Assembly (NCBI GenBank): GCA_039566865.1
Contig: CM076961.1
Coordinates: 7,463,501-7,527,500 of the forward strand
Direction of reading: 5' to 3'
Source of the DNA: Aurelia coerulea
Lineage: Eukaryota; Cnidaria; Scyphozoa; Semaeostomeae; Ulmaridae
DNA length: 64,000 nt
Both the position numbers and the translations under genes were made by a program. Every line of letters starts with the position of its first letter. Within the stretch, counting starts at the first letter, position 1. Shown here piece after piece: positions 22,901 through 34,900 of this stretch. The notes beneath the pieces were generated by a model. The model searched no databases. It saw only the letters and a list, made by a program, of their open reading frames with translations, and was not told the DNA's origin.

Positions 22901-25900
22901 TTGAAAATTCGTAAGCAAAAAATACCAGTTTGGTGTCAAATTATGGCTATTTCTCAAGACCTCTGGTTTCATGGACCACTCCAAATTTTGACCTTGTGAA
23001 CCCATATCTCCGGTACTTGGTGGTCGAATTCAAAATGCGAGGTATGTGCATTTAAGCTGAAGACCAACAAATGTAGCCATGAATTCAAAAAGTCCCGAAA
23101 TGTTATCGTTTTGCTGCCTTGTTCAGTCAAAAGGGGGTACATTTTTTTGAGACACCCGGTATTTGGTTTCTAATTAATTAACTAATCAATTGATGACAGT
23201 TTGATTCAATGCACAAATTGCTTGCTCAATAATTATGGTTAAAGACCATTAATTTCGCATATTTTTGGTGAGATCGAGTACCTTCGTCGATATTTGTAGT
23301 CATTCCATGAGTTTTGTATGCAAAAATACTAATTAATTAGGAATATGAAGTCATAAAGATTGATGACGTCATGGAAATAATAAACTGCTTATGTCAACAA
23401 ATATAAATACATTATATATTAAACGAAAGTAATCATTAATATGAATCGAATGGTATATATGTGGTTGAGATTTAGTAACAAAAACAGAAAATAGAGCCAT
23501 TTTAAAGAATTTATTTGTGACCACTCTCCAAGTATGAGAATGTGGTGGTCACGTGGTCAAACAATAGGTATTGAAATTTCTATTTTCTGATTGCCAATTA
23601 AATTTTAGTAAAAGTCAAGGATTTTCAGCTTTATAGCTAGCATCCAACCTCGTCCCGATTGCCTTTTGTCACATTGGGAAGGAGACGAAAAGGTCCTAGG
23701 ATCGGCTGATCACATAAGCAATCTGATTGGCTGTTGCTTTTCACATAAATTATGTTCAATTCAATGTGTAACCACCTTCTTGTTGTTATCATTTTTTGTG
23801 TACCCTTTGATAAATAGAAATAAACTCGATAAAGATCTCCATTGTCTATTCCAGAAGTTTGCGCTAATTTGCTTTATCCTGAGAAATCAGGGCCATAGAG
23901 GCTCGCTGATGCATGAATTTCATGGCCACGTAACTAAGCAGTAACTAAGCTCAGCACAATAGGGGAAAGATTGCCTATCCCAGTTTAGAATAACAACCTT
24001 CGGGAAAGCGGGACTAGGCGGAACTGAATAATCAGAAATAATCGTACACATTCTCAGATTTGAAGCTGGTTTAGATTACAGTAAATCCCCGCATATAAGA
24101 ACCTAAAAAAATAAGAACCTACATGCTGTTTTTCCTAACTTATGCACCTTGTAATTAAGAACCTGTTTCAGTTTGATGAAAAATATGTCCTTATAGCAGG
24201 GGTAGCAAAGTTGATTTTGGATTTTCAGTGTTAAGTTCATTTTTGTCCCAGTGGGCTTTTAATGTTTGAATCTCCTCACCTGCTGTTTGAAAGCTTAGCA
24301 TTGGTTATTAGGTATATTATAACCTTGCCAAAACAACTAATAGGGCTGAAAATCATTGACGAAGGTTCTAAAATGGCCTACGCAAGGTACTCTTCAAATA
24401 GGAATCATTATACCTCGAAATTTGGCTTAGGACCTTTAAAATAAGAACCCATTTCAGCCTAGCTCTCAAAAAAGTAGGTTGTTATATGCGGGGATTTACT
24501 GTAGTACTTTCCTTGAATTCTGTTTACGCAGTCCGTGAATGTAAAGTCACTCCTTCCAAAGTTTACTATAAATCAAATTCGTTTTGTACACTATGTGAAA
24601 GTGTGACCACAACAAAGCGAATGAAATATATATCCAGTCAAATTGAAAGAGACAAGTTTCAGTAACAAATACAACAACAACTTGCAGAATAACTGTTTTT
24701 CGACAGCGCAATGTTGCTTGTAACTTCGATGGGAGAATATCCGGGAGCAACTGGCACGAGATGGATTTTCTATATCCCCTTGGCAAAGTGGCGAATCACA
24801 TCGCAGCCATGAGAACACTTCGCCTGCTTTCGATTTGCGAAAACTTTGATAATTCAATGAAAACCAGTCGCAAATCTTTGAAAAAGTGACAGAAGCCTGA
24901 ACCATCAGCTGTTTGGTCTTCTTCACTCAACTCCATTGCAACTGCAACACGTACGGGGCAGCCATAGCCTGACATAAAAAAATGCTGCATACATTATGTT
25001 TTCTATAATCATAACACACACGGCATACTTATATTACGCGTCTCCGTCCCAATGTGACAACAGGCCCTGGGGACGAGGTTGGCTGGCATCGTTTGGAAGC
25101 TATTTAAAAACATCCGGTAGGGGGGCAAAAAACGCCCCCCGGTTAAAATAGGATTAGAATACGGTGATTCCTCCATTTTCCGGGAATTTAAAGGGCGTGG
25201 ACACGACGAATTTTCCTTTTGGCCCCGTCGTGAAAATGATTCTTGCAAGCCCTGGGATTTGATAGTTCAACAGTTCTAAAGGGGAAAACTCTTGTACTTA
25301 CCTTCATTTGTTTATTATTGAGTATTTATAACGCAAGAATTTTGGCGAGACTTCACCTAAACTTCGAGTTTGTCTATTTAAATGTATGCTTCGACCTGCT
25401 GTAAATTCTACTTTATCCAATGTGCATGCACCCACAAGTTTTTGATGTGCCATTCTAAAATGCATTTATATTTATAGCGTCTTTGTAGCCGAAGTATATG
25501 AGCGTGCCTAGCTGGTAGCCATCTTGGTTCCTAACGCATGCGGCCTGTGTCACGTGACACACCTAAGTAGACAAACTACATACGTCACTACTCTACATCA
25601 CCCCCCTTAAACAAAGTTATGTTAATCAAACTAAAATTAAAACTAAACTTGAAACTGTTTGTTTTTTGAACGAACTAGAGTCTTTTGTCTCAACATAACA
25701 ATTGGCTAAAACTATGAAATATGAAAACTGAACTTGAAACTGTTTTAGAATGAGCAAGAGTCTTTTGTCTCAACATAACAACTATTTAAGTATGAAAATA
25801 AATAAATTTGTCACTTACGTTTCCATGATGACTTACTGTCCAGTTTGAAATGTCACACACTTGTTTCATGATAGTAGTTTGGTCGAGCAGTGATCCTTCT

Positions 25901-28900
25901 GGGATATCTTCTTACTTGATCATTTGCCTCATCTTCTTCCTCTTCTCTTTGGTCCTGATAAAATCTATCACCAATGACGCCATTATCACTATCATCACCT
26001 TTGTCCTCTGACTGAATCAAACTGTCCTTTATTCTTACTCTTTTAAAGAATGATGCATTCCTTGTAATACTCTTTCCATCTCTACTTGCAGTAATCATAG
26101 TTCCATTTCTTTGTGTGATGGTGTATGGTTTTGGATCGTATGGAGACATAGCCTTGTTTCTTTGTCTTTGTTTTACAATGACTTTATCACCCTCCTTTAA
26201 ATCTGATTCTGAAGCATGATTCTTTCTAACTGCATATTCTTTCATCTTTCTCTTCTTCATTTCATCTCTATCTCTTAAATCCTTGTTGACTTGAGTGTCT
26301 GTGTGCTCTGGTAATTTTGTTCTAATATTTCTACCCATTAAGAGCTTAGCAGGGGGAATCCCTGTAGTGGCATGTGGAGAGGCTCTGTAATTTCTCACAA
26401 AAATAAAAACTTCTTGTTGCCAGCTTTTGCCTTCAATGTGAGCTGCTTGGATAACTTTGTTCAAATTCCTCATAAATCTTTCACACTCTCCATTTGCTCT
26501 TGGCCATTCTGGTGTAATTCTCCTGTGAGTGTATCCATTTTGTTTTGCAAACTCTTTCATTTTTGAGCCATTGAAGGGAGGCCCATTGTCAGACTTCATT
26601 GTGACTGGTATTCCATGTGTGCTAAAAATCTTTTCTAACTTTGGTATAACACATTTCTCACTAGTAGAAGGCACAATTTCAATTTCTGGATATCTGGAAA
26701 ATTCATCCATGCACACTAAGATATACTTGTGATTCTCTCCTATGGGACCCTTGAAATCTACTGCTACTACTTCCCATGGACCATCTGGTAGATCTTGCAT
26801 TTTAAGTGGCTCTAGCTTGTTCTCTTTAATAGTGGCTTGGCAGGCAATGCATGATTTTGTCTTGTTTTCAACTAGCTTATCTATTCCAGGGAACCAAACT
26901 TTTTCTCTTATTAGACCTTTAGTCTTCACTATACCCAAATGTCCTTCATGTGCTATGTCTACAGCCTTCTCTCTAAGAACTTTTGGCATCACTATTCTTG
27001 TTCCCCTTAGAACTATACCATCTTCTGTAACAGAGAGTTCTTTCTCTACTTGTTTAAATGCTTGCAGATCACTGAAGCAGTAATTTCCTTGAAATTTCTC
27101 TTTGCTTGGATATAGTATGGACCATTTTCCACTGCGCAAGCACTCTTTTAGCTTTTGCATAGTTAAATCCTTGTTGGTTGCATCTCTAACGTCATCTCTT
27201 GTCATTGCTTTTGGAACTGCATTGGAGGCAATGAAGTTAACATACTCCTCAGCAATTGATTTAGATTTTTACATTTCTATTGTTTACAGTGTTCTTCGGC
27301 GAGCATGTATGCTGATGATACGCACACAACGATAGCCTCTGAAGATATTAACGAACTTGCCGAGATGATGCAGGAGGAGCTACAGAACATTTCTGAGTGG
27401 ATGAGGGTCAATAAATTAAGTGCCAATCCAAAAAAGACTGAGTTTATGCTTATCGGCCATCCACGTAGAATTAACAAAATTGAACCTCTGGCTCCATTGA
27501 AACTTAATGGCACAGAAATAAAACGAGTGACAAAAACTAAATCACTAGGGGTTATTGTCGACGAGAATCTAAGTTGGAAGGAACACTTCAAATCCTTGAA
27601 AGGTAAAGTAGCAAGTGGTTTGTCTGCACTGAAAAAACTTAAAAACGTTCTTCCGCAATCTAAGCTATGTGAGGTTTACCATGCGCTGGTTGAAAGTCAC
27701 CTCCGATATGGGAATGTCATCTGGGGTAGCCTGCCCAACACGAAGCTGCAAACGCTTCAGCGTCTACAGAACAGGGCCTTCTCCATTATTCAAAATGCTA
27801 GAATAAAGGACCCCTGGATCAATAATGGGCTGAACGTTGATCAAATCATCTATTTTGACAGATCTATCATGACACACAAAATAGTCAACAAGCAGTGCCC
27901 TGAGAGCCTCTGGAACAAGTATAGTCAGAGGAATGAAATTTCTAGGTATAACACAAGAAACAATAGAAATCTCGACATCCCAAAGTTTAAACTTGAGTGT
28001 ACAAAAAAAAGTTTCCACCTTTCCGGGCTTAAAGCTTGGAATGAAATACCAATCGAAATAAGGGAAATCCCCTCGCTCTATCAGTTTAAAAGAAAATTGA
28101 AAACGCATTTAAAGAGCTCAGTAAACCCTAACTAAAACACGACTCCCAGGAAGATCAGATCTCAGCCTGGATCCAATCCTAGCTAATACCAAATTTTAAA
28201 ATTTTGTTTTTCATTTTTCATTTAAAACAAACTTGTAACTTTTGTAGTTTAATTTTGTACTGATGGGATATCGTGTAAAAATATGAATTAATAAAAAAAA
28301 AAATAAAAAAAATTTTGCAAGCTGCACTGGGTGTCTGGAAAGATAGTCTGCTGGATTATTAGATCCTGGCTTGTAACATACAGTGAAGTCATACTCTTGG
28401 AGTCTCATTGTCCATCTTTCTATCCTAGCTTGTGATCGACTACCTGGTTTGTTAAACAAGACTTCTAGTGGCTTATGATCAGTGACTAAAGTGAAACTTT
28501 TCCCATAGATGTATAAATGAAACTTTTCACAGGCCCATACCAAGGTAAGGGCTTCTTTTTCAATTTGGCTATACCGCTGCTCAACATCTGTCAGGGCTTT
28601 GCTTGCATACGCAATTGCTGAAATTTTCTCTGTTCCATCTTTTAGCTTTTCCTTTTGACATAATAAAGCACCTAGTCCAACAGGACTGGCATCTGCAATA
28701 ATCTCTGTATCTTTGCAAGGGTCAAAATATGACATTACATTACTGCTCATAATAGCTTCTTTAACCTTGATAAAAGAGCTCTGTTGATCATCTGTCCATG
28801 TCCATTTGACATCTTTCTTTGTTAGTTTTCGAAGAGGCTCTGTCAGGGTGGCATAATTTGGAATAAAACGTGATAGGTAGTTCGTCATACCTAGAAAGCT

Positions 28901-31900
28901 TCTGACTGCCTGAACATTCTCTGGTTGAGGTGCATTCTGAATTGCTTTTATCTTTCGCTGACTTGGTGCAATACCATCATGACTAAAATGGTACCCAAAG
29001 AAATCAAGGTTTTTCTTGTTAAATGCACACTTGCTCAAATTTGCTCTCAGATTTTTCTTTCTGAACATTTCCAACACATTGTGGAGAGCTGCATCATGAC
29101 TTTCTTGCTCTTTTCCAAAAATTAGAATATCATCGCTTATGTTCAGTGTTCCTGATATTCCCTCAAGACACTGCTGTATTTCATGCTGAAAAATTTCTGC
29201 GCTGGAAGATAAACCAAAATTTAATCTGGTATAACGGAAAAGTCCTTTGTGAGTGGCAAATGTTGTCAGATGGCGACTCTCTTCATCCAGTTCAAGCTGA
29301 TGATAGCCTGATGTAAGATCCACTTTTGAAAACACTGCTGCTCCATTGAGCTTCTCAATTATTTCTTCAACGGTTGGGGAAGGGTGTCGTACCCTCTCCA
29401 CAGCTGTGTTCACTTTTCGCATGTCAACACAAATCCGCAGTTCTTGTGGATTTTGGGGCTTTGGAAAAACAACCAGGGGACTAACCCATGGGGTACTGAC
29501 ATTCTCTGGTACTCTTTCAATTATTTGCTGCTCTTCAAGTTCGCTGAGCTTCATTGTCAATGATTTCCGAATATGGAATGGAATTCGCCTTGCTGATTGT
29601 GCCACTGGTGGAACAGTGTTGTCAACTGTAATCTTGACTTTTACTCCTCTTAGCTTCCCAATGCCCTTAAAGACATCTTGATAATCATTGACAACTTGTG
29701 GAAGATCTTTTGACTTCGCCTTCATTTGACTTTGCTCATTACTGAGAGACTTCTGCTCTTTGATGGCATCAACTTTTAAGATAATAAGCCCTAAATCACT
29801 GGCTGTATCATAGCTGAGTAGACATCCACTTGAACCTTGTACAACATAAAATGTTGCTGTGGCATATCTCCTTCTTGTTTCAACCATTGCTGTAAATTTT
29901 CCTTCAACTAAAAGACTGTGTACATTTCCATAAGCATGAATCTTTGTAGAAGATTTTTGAAGAGTAGTTGCTGGAGATAGCTTGCTGAATGTGTCCATGT
30001 CCATGATATTTACACTTGCACCAGAATCAATGAGCATGCTAATCTTGGATTTTCCAATACTGATCGTTGCTTCTGGTTTGGGTCTTCTTGCATTGGATTG
30101 GTTATGTCTATTAACTGTGTAAACAAATTCATCATCAGAGCTAGAGTGAACTGTATTCTCTTTGGAACTTGCTATATGATGAACTTTGGATTCATCATAA
30201 TCACTCTTTCGTTGCCCTCTGCAGACTTTACTAAAATGGTCATATTTCTCACAATTGTGGCATTTCTTTCCTTTGGCAGGGCACACTCTGCCTCCCGAAT
30301 GGGGGTATGACCCTCCACAGTTGTAGCAAGACTTTGTGGGCTTGTCATGGTCTGCTTTCCTTGGATACATGGCTTTTTTCCCAATTTTATTGACTGATTC
30401 TGCGGTATTACTTTCAATTTCAGATGCTTGTCTATTTGATGATTCCATGGCTCTTCCAAGATCCAGGATATCAGATAATTTCATTGTAGGCTCTCTTAAA
30501 ATTCTTCTCCTAAGGGCTCCAGATGAACAACCTTGAATTATTTGTGTTATGATTTCTGAATCTGCCTCTGAAAACTGGCATGTTAGTGATAAATTCCTCA
30601 AACGTGTATGGAAGGCATCTAAACTTTCAGCAGAATCTTGCTGGGCCTGCCTGAACATGTAACGTTCATACTCTTTGTTCTGTTTTGGTGCAAAATAGCC
30701 AGTAAGTTTCTCGACTGCCTTTTCAAAATCTTTGGGCTCTCCAGTGTCGGGAAGTGTTTTGAAGATTCTGTAAACCCCTTCACCTGCAAAATGTAACAGC
30801 ATGGCTCGCTTTCTTGTGTCATCTTTGATATTCAACGCCAGTAAAAAGTTCTGAAACCGTTCAATGTATTCTTGCCATCGTAAATTCAATCCATGTTGAT
30901 CTCCTTCCACATCAAAAGCAGGAAAAGCGGGCAAAGCATGTGCCATCGTTGCACAACTAATTGATAACCTGAAACTTATGTCTTTTGTGTATCCTCGTCG
31001 CCAGATATAGCGTCTTTGTAGCCGAAGTATATGAGCGTGCCTAGCTGGTAGCCATCTTGGTTCCTAACGCATGCGGCCTGTGTCACGTGACACACCTAAG
31101 TAGACAAACTACATACGTCACTACTCTACAATATTCATTGAATATGTGCTGCATTGCATGGAGTTTCGCAGATTGTTCAAGTCAGTAGGTAAGGTTCTCG
31201 CCGAATTGGATGCTTTTTGGAGTGCATTTTGCACTTTAACATCTGCAGGCGATTGGAAGCTTCTGTGCTAGACTAAAGGCCATAATTAGCGACGAAAATA
31301 AAAAATACCTGATGCGCCAAAATAATCTATGAATATTTGACAGACCACAATAAATCGTATCCAGGACCGATTTTGAAGATTAATGAGCTAATATCTAGCT
31401 AAATTCCTTAATTAGATGCCAGCATTTCATTGTACATTTTGTAGTCTTCTATTTATTGAGCTACAAGCGAGTTTCTAAAATTTTCGATTTCGAAGAAACA
31501 CTGAAAAAGGTAAAGAAAAAAACGTCGATCAACTTTTCTGAAGACTGAACATGAATGAATAAAGAGAGAACGTTTTCGTGATGATTTGAGGATCAAGGGC
31601 CTGTTTATCTGAGGGAAAACATCTCACCTGCCAGACCCGGGGCTGACAGGCGAGGTAAATTTCAGCCACTGTTTATAGGAGATTTTTACCTTGCCTGTCA
31701 GCCCCCCGGGGCTGAGAGGCGAGGCGGAGTAAAGTCTCTCATCCGTGAAATCAGAATGAATTAACCAATAGAAATCAACAAGAAAGCCAATACACCTCAC
31801 CATACCGGTAGTGTTTCGTTTATATGGAAACATTTTACCTCCCCAGGTGAGATTCCACCTCTGGTGAGGCGATTATCTCACCATACTCGTGACTCGTTTG

Positions 31901-34900
31901 TCATAAAAACGCGAGGTGAAAAACAATGCGATTTTATAGGAAGGAGGAATCTAGCCAGTCAGCCCCGGGTCTGGCCGGTGAGATGTTTTTCCCCATATAA
32001 ACAGGCCCTAAGAAATTGATCAGTTATGATAAAATGCAAGCAGTGCTAGTCCAAAGTTGGAAGGAATGTAAAAATACTTTTAATGATACAAATAAATGTA
32101 TTTCCTTTTGACGTTCCTTTGAATTTATGCTTTGGTGCAAGTTGCATTCCTGTATCAAGGGAGTTAAAAAGACAAACAGGGAAGCTTCGTGAGGCTATCA
32201 AGTATGGAGTCTTGTTAAATCTTTGATTTTGTGACGGCTTGAGGCGGCACTTTATTGCAACTACTAAAGAATTTCGCAACAGACCAATTTTTGCGATAAT
32301 GCTCGTGCACAAGTTTACACTGATCAATTTATAAATCCAGAAATCACCCTGAAAATGTTTTCTCTTTGTCCATTCATGTCGAGTCTTCAGAAAATTTGAT
32401 CGACATTTTGTGATCGTTTTCAGTGTTGTCGAAAACAAACATTAAAAAAAACTCGCTTCTGGTTCTAACAACTGGAAACTAAAAAATTGGCAAAAGTCCT
32501 AGAATCTAATTCAGGCTTTCTGCTACAAATCAAGTTAAACATCTTCAAAATCGTCCAGTGTACGATATATCGTGGCATGCCAAAATTGCATAGTTATTTT
32601 GGCACACTCGGTAGTAGCACTAATTTAAAACTCATTTGTTATGGTTTCACTGTAGATTTTCTCTCAAGGGATAGGGTTTCGTAGAAAGCAAGTTAAATTG
32701 AAAAAAATTCAAGCCAACTTCAAAATGAGAACATTTCAAGTGCCGAGCGAAAGAAAAGAAAGCAAGGAATGTAAAAAGAAACATGAAATTGACTTGTTTC
32801 GACTGATGCGATTAGAGATGTTCACAAACTATTTCGTAGGGTTTCAACTGAAACTGAAACTTTAGTCAGGTCAAATTATGATAAAACTGACGCCAGCAAG
32901 TATTTCCCGTGCAATTGCAATTTGATTAATAGTTCTTATAGTCTCCTGAAATTCCATTTCTCTTGCGAACCAGACATAATTGGCCACAACTCTCTTCTCC
33001 CTAAAAAGATCTAATTTTGGTGATGTTTTAGAATTTTCCAAATTTTCCAATCGCCCATTTAAAATCAGCATTTCATGTCATTGTTTTCACTTCAGATCTT
33101 GGAGGTGATATGCATTTTGACGATGACGAAGACTTCACATATCAATCAACAAGCGGTACGGACATATTTTGGGTTGCAGTGCACGAAGCTGGTCACAGCT
33201 TGGGACTGGAACATTCTCCGATCGTAGAAGCAGTTATGTATCCTTGGTATAAAGGAAGCACTGGTGGAGACTTTGAATTAAGACAAGATGATATTTTGGG
33301 CATTCAAGCTTTATATGGTGAGTACTGGCTGCACAATATTTACAATCAGATCATTGACTTTCTCGACATCATGATCTTCCGGGTAAATAAAACAAAAATG
33401 CTGGTGCTTGCCCACCTTTAATGACGTGGTTTTCATCGCAAAGTGTTTTCTGTAAAACTTCATTCATAAGAAAATGTTACTTTGAAGTCTGCCTAAATTA
33501 GAAGCCCCGTGAAAATGCGCGTGATTAAAAGCGATTGCAGTGTTCTGCATAAATTTCGCTTCATTGTAAATCTCACGTGAAATCGAATTTTAGTCCAACT
33601 TCTAATACGCTTGTTTATCTGGTCGAAATCCATCTTTTCTTTCCGGTAAAATCCTGCTGCATAAGATTGATGAGATAGGCTAGTTAGTTTCATATTCATT
33701 CATATGTAAGAACGTCTAAACCATGACAAAGTTCCTGTGTCGCTATCAAGAAATTAAACAAATAACTGTGCTAGAACACAAACGAAGGGACAGTTTCTGT
33801 TCATTTGTATCCTTAAGGAATTATTCATTTGATTGCTATTTGTATGTCTGATTCGATTCGAGGCCGTAAGCCAAAAATTGATCCAATTGTGGATACCCCT
33901 CGGAGAAGGCATTTATTCCTTGCATCAGGCTATGAACATGATTTGTATACATGTTACAAAAATGAGGAGAACAATGATTGGTTCAAATATATTCAAACAC
34001 ATCCATTTTGGTTCAAGTTCAAGAACTTTGTTGGTACAATCCAGAAATCTAACTGTTATGTTAACCCTGCTTTTTTTCTGCCTAAAATTTGGTTTAAAGC
34101 AACTTATCCATATTTCATTCGCCAAACTTTGATTATGAGGCAAACTAGCGCCCATAGAGATTATTTTTGGTGACACAACCAATGAATAAATAGGTCATTA
34201 ACCCTATTCGTACTGGGGGGGGGGGGGCCTTTTTCGCCCCCCTATCAGTTTTTCCTGCGTTACGCTAAAACGACAAGAGATATAACCACCAGTTTTGGTG
34301 ACTTTTACTCAAATTTCATAGGCAATTAAATCATTAACATTTCATTGTTCTACCTCTGATCGTGTGACCACAGTAATACCATATTTGGAGAGTAGTCAAC
34401 AATAAAAAGCGTAAAATGTCCGTAGTTTTCGTGTCGTTTGCTTGATCGATCTCAAACATGCACCATTCGATTGCATTTGATGAGTACTTTCATTTGATAT
34501 ATAAATTTTTCATATTTGCTTATGTCAGCAAAATTTAATATCTATGACGTCATTCACATTTATGACGTCATTTCTCTAATAAAGAAGTGTAAAATATAAA
34601 TTTGTTTAGTCTAATTTACTTTATGTTATTAATTTGATTCATTTTGAGTCTATATTTACCAGATAAAATGACAGGACTGACAAAAACCTGCGATGAAAGT
34701 AAATGCATGTAACAAAAGGCTAATTTAAGGCTAATTGTACTAAAAACAGAAACTAAAAATTTTGAAAAGTATATATTTTTAAACTATGACATGTTTCCTA
34801 CTATTTGAAGCAAATTTGGAGAAAATCGGTTGCGTGGTTGATTAAATAGAATTTTTCTAGTTAAGAAGGTATAAATTTGCCAATTTTCCTCAGTTTTTCG

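Larger units (their letters stand above)
22068..25153. mobile_element. piggyBac-like TTAA element P4, carrying nested elements
   Basis: TTAA (22064-22067) precedes CCCTATTTTAACCAGG. The right end ..CCGGTTAAAATAGGA is followed by TTAG (25154-25157), a TTAA with one change. Without its nested insertions (22372-23159 and 23644-25082) it would be about 860 bp, like copies P1 and P3. G/C-rich subterminal tracts (AGGGGGGCAAAAAACGCCCCCC near 25119) are shared by the family. TTAA duplication and a CCC end suggest piggyBac-like ancestry. No transposase is present. Confidence 0.7.
25473..31130 (-). mobile_element. Ty3/Gypsy LTR retrotransposon (K02A2.6/Mag-like), minus strand
   Basis: A complete element of 5,658 bp. 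Two 125-bp LTRs (25473-25597 and 31006-31130) appear identical base for base, and the 5-bp duplication ATATT lies outside both (25468-25472, 31131-31135). Internal parts in minus-strand order are a putative primer-binding site, Gag with a zinc knuckle, protease, reverse transcriptase, RNase H, integrase and a polypurine tract. Identical LTRs indicate a recent insertion. A LINE fragment (27270-28311) has since split pol between RNase H and integrase, so this copy can no longer make an intact Gag-Pol. It sits in the MMP intron between the two catalytic exons, antisense to the gene. Confidence 0.95.

Noticed and set aside
32046..32438. 130-residue minus-strand frame resembling frames at 4458-5018 and 57331-57534
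   Set aside because: The shared peptides come from the inverted arms of the CCGGGTGCGCC MITE family, which is non-coding.
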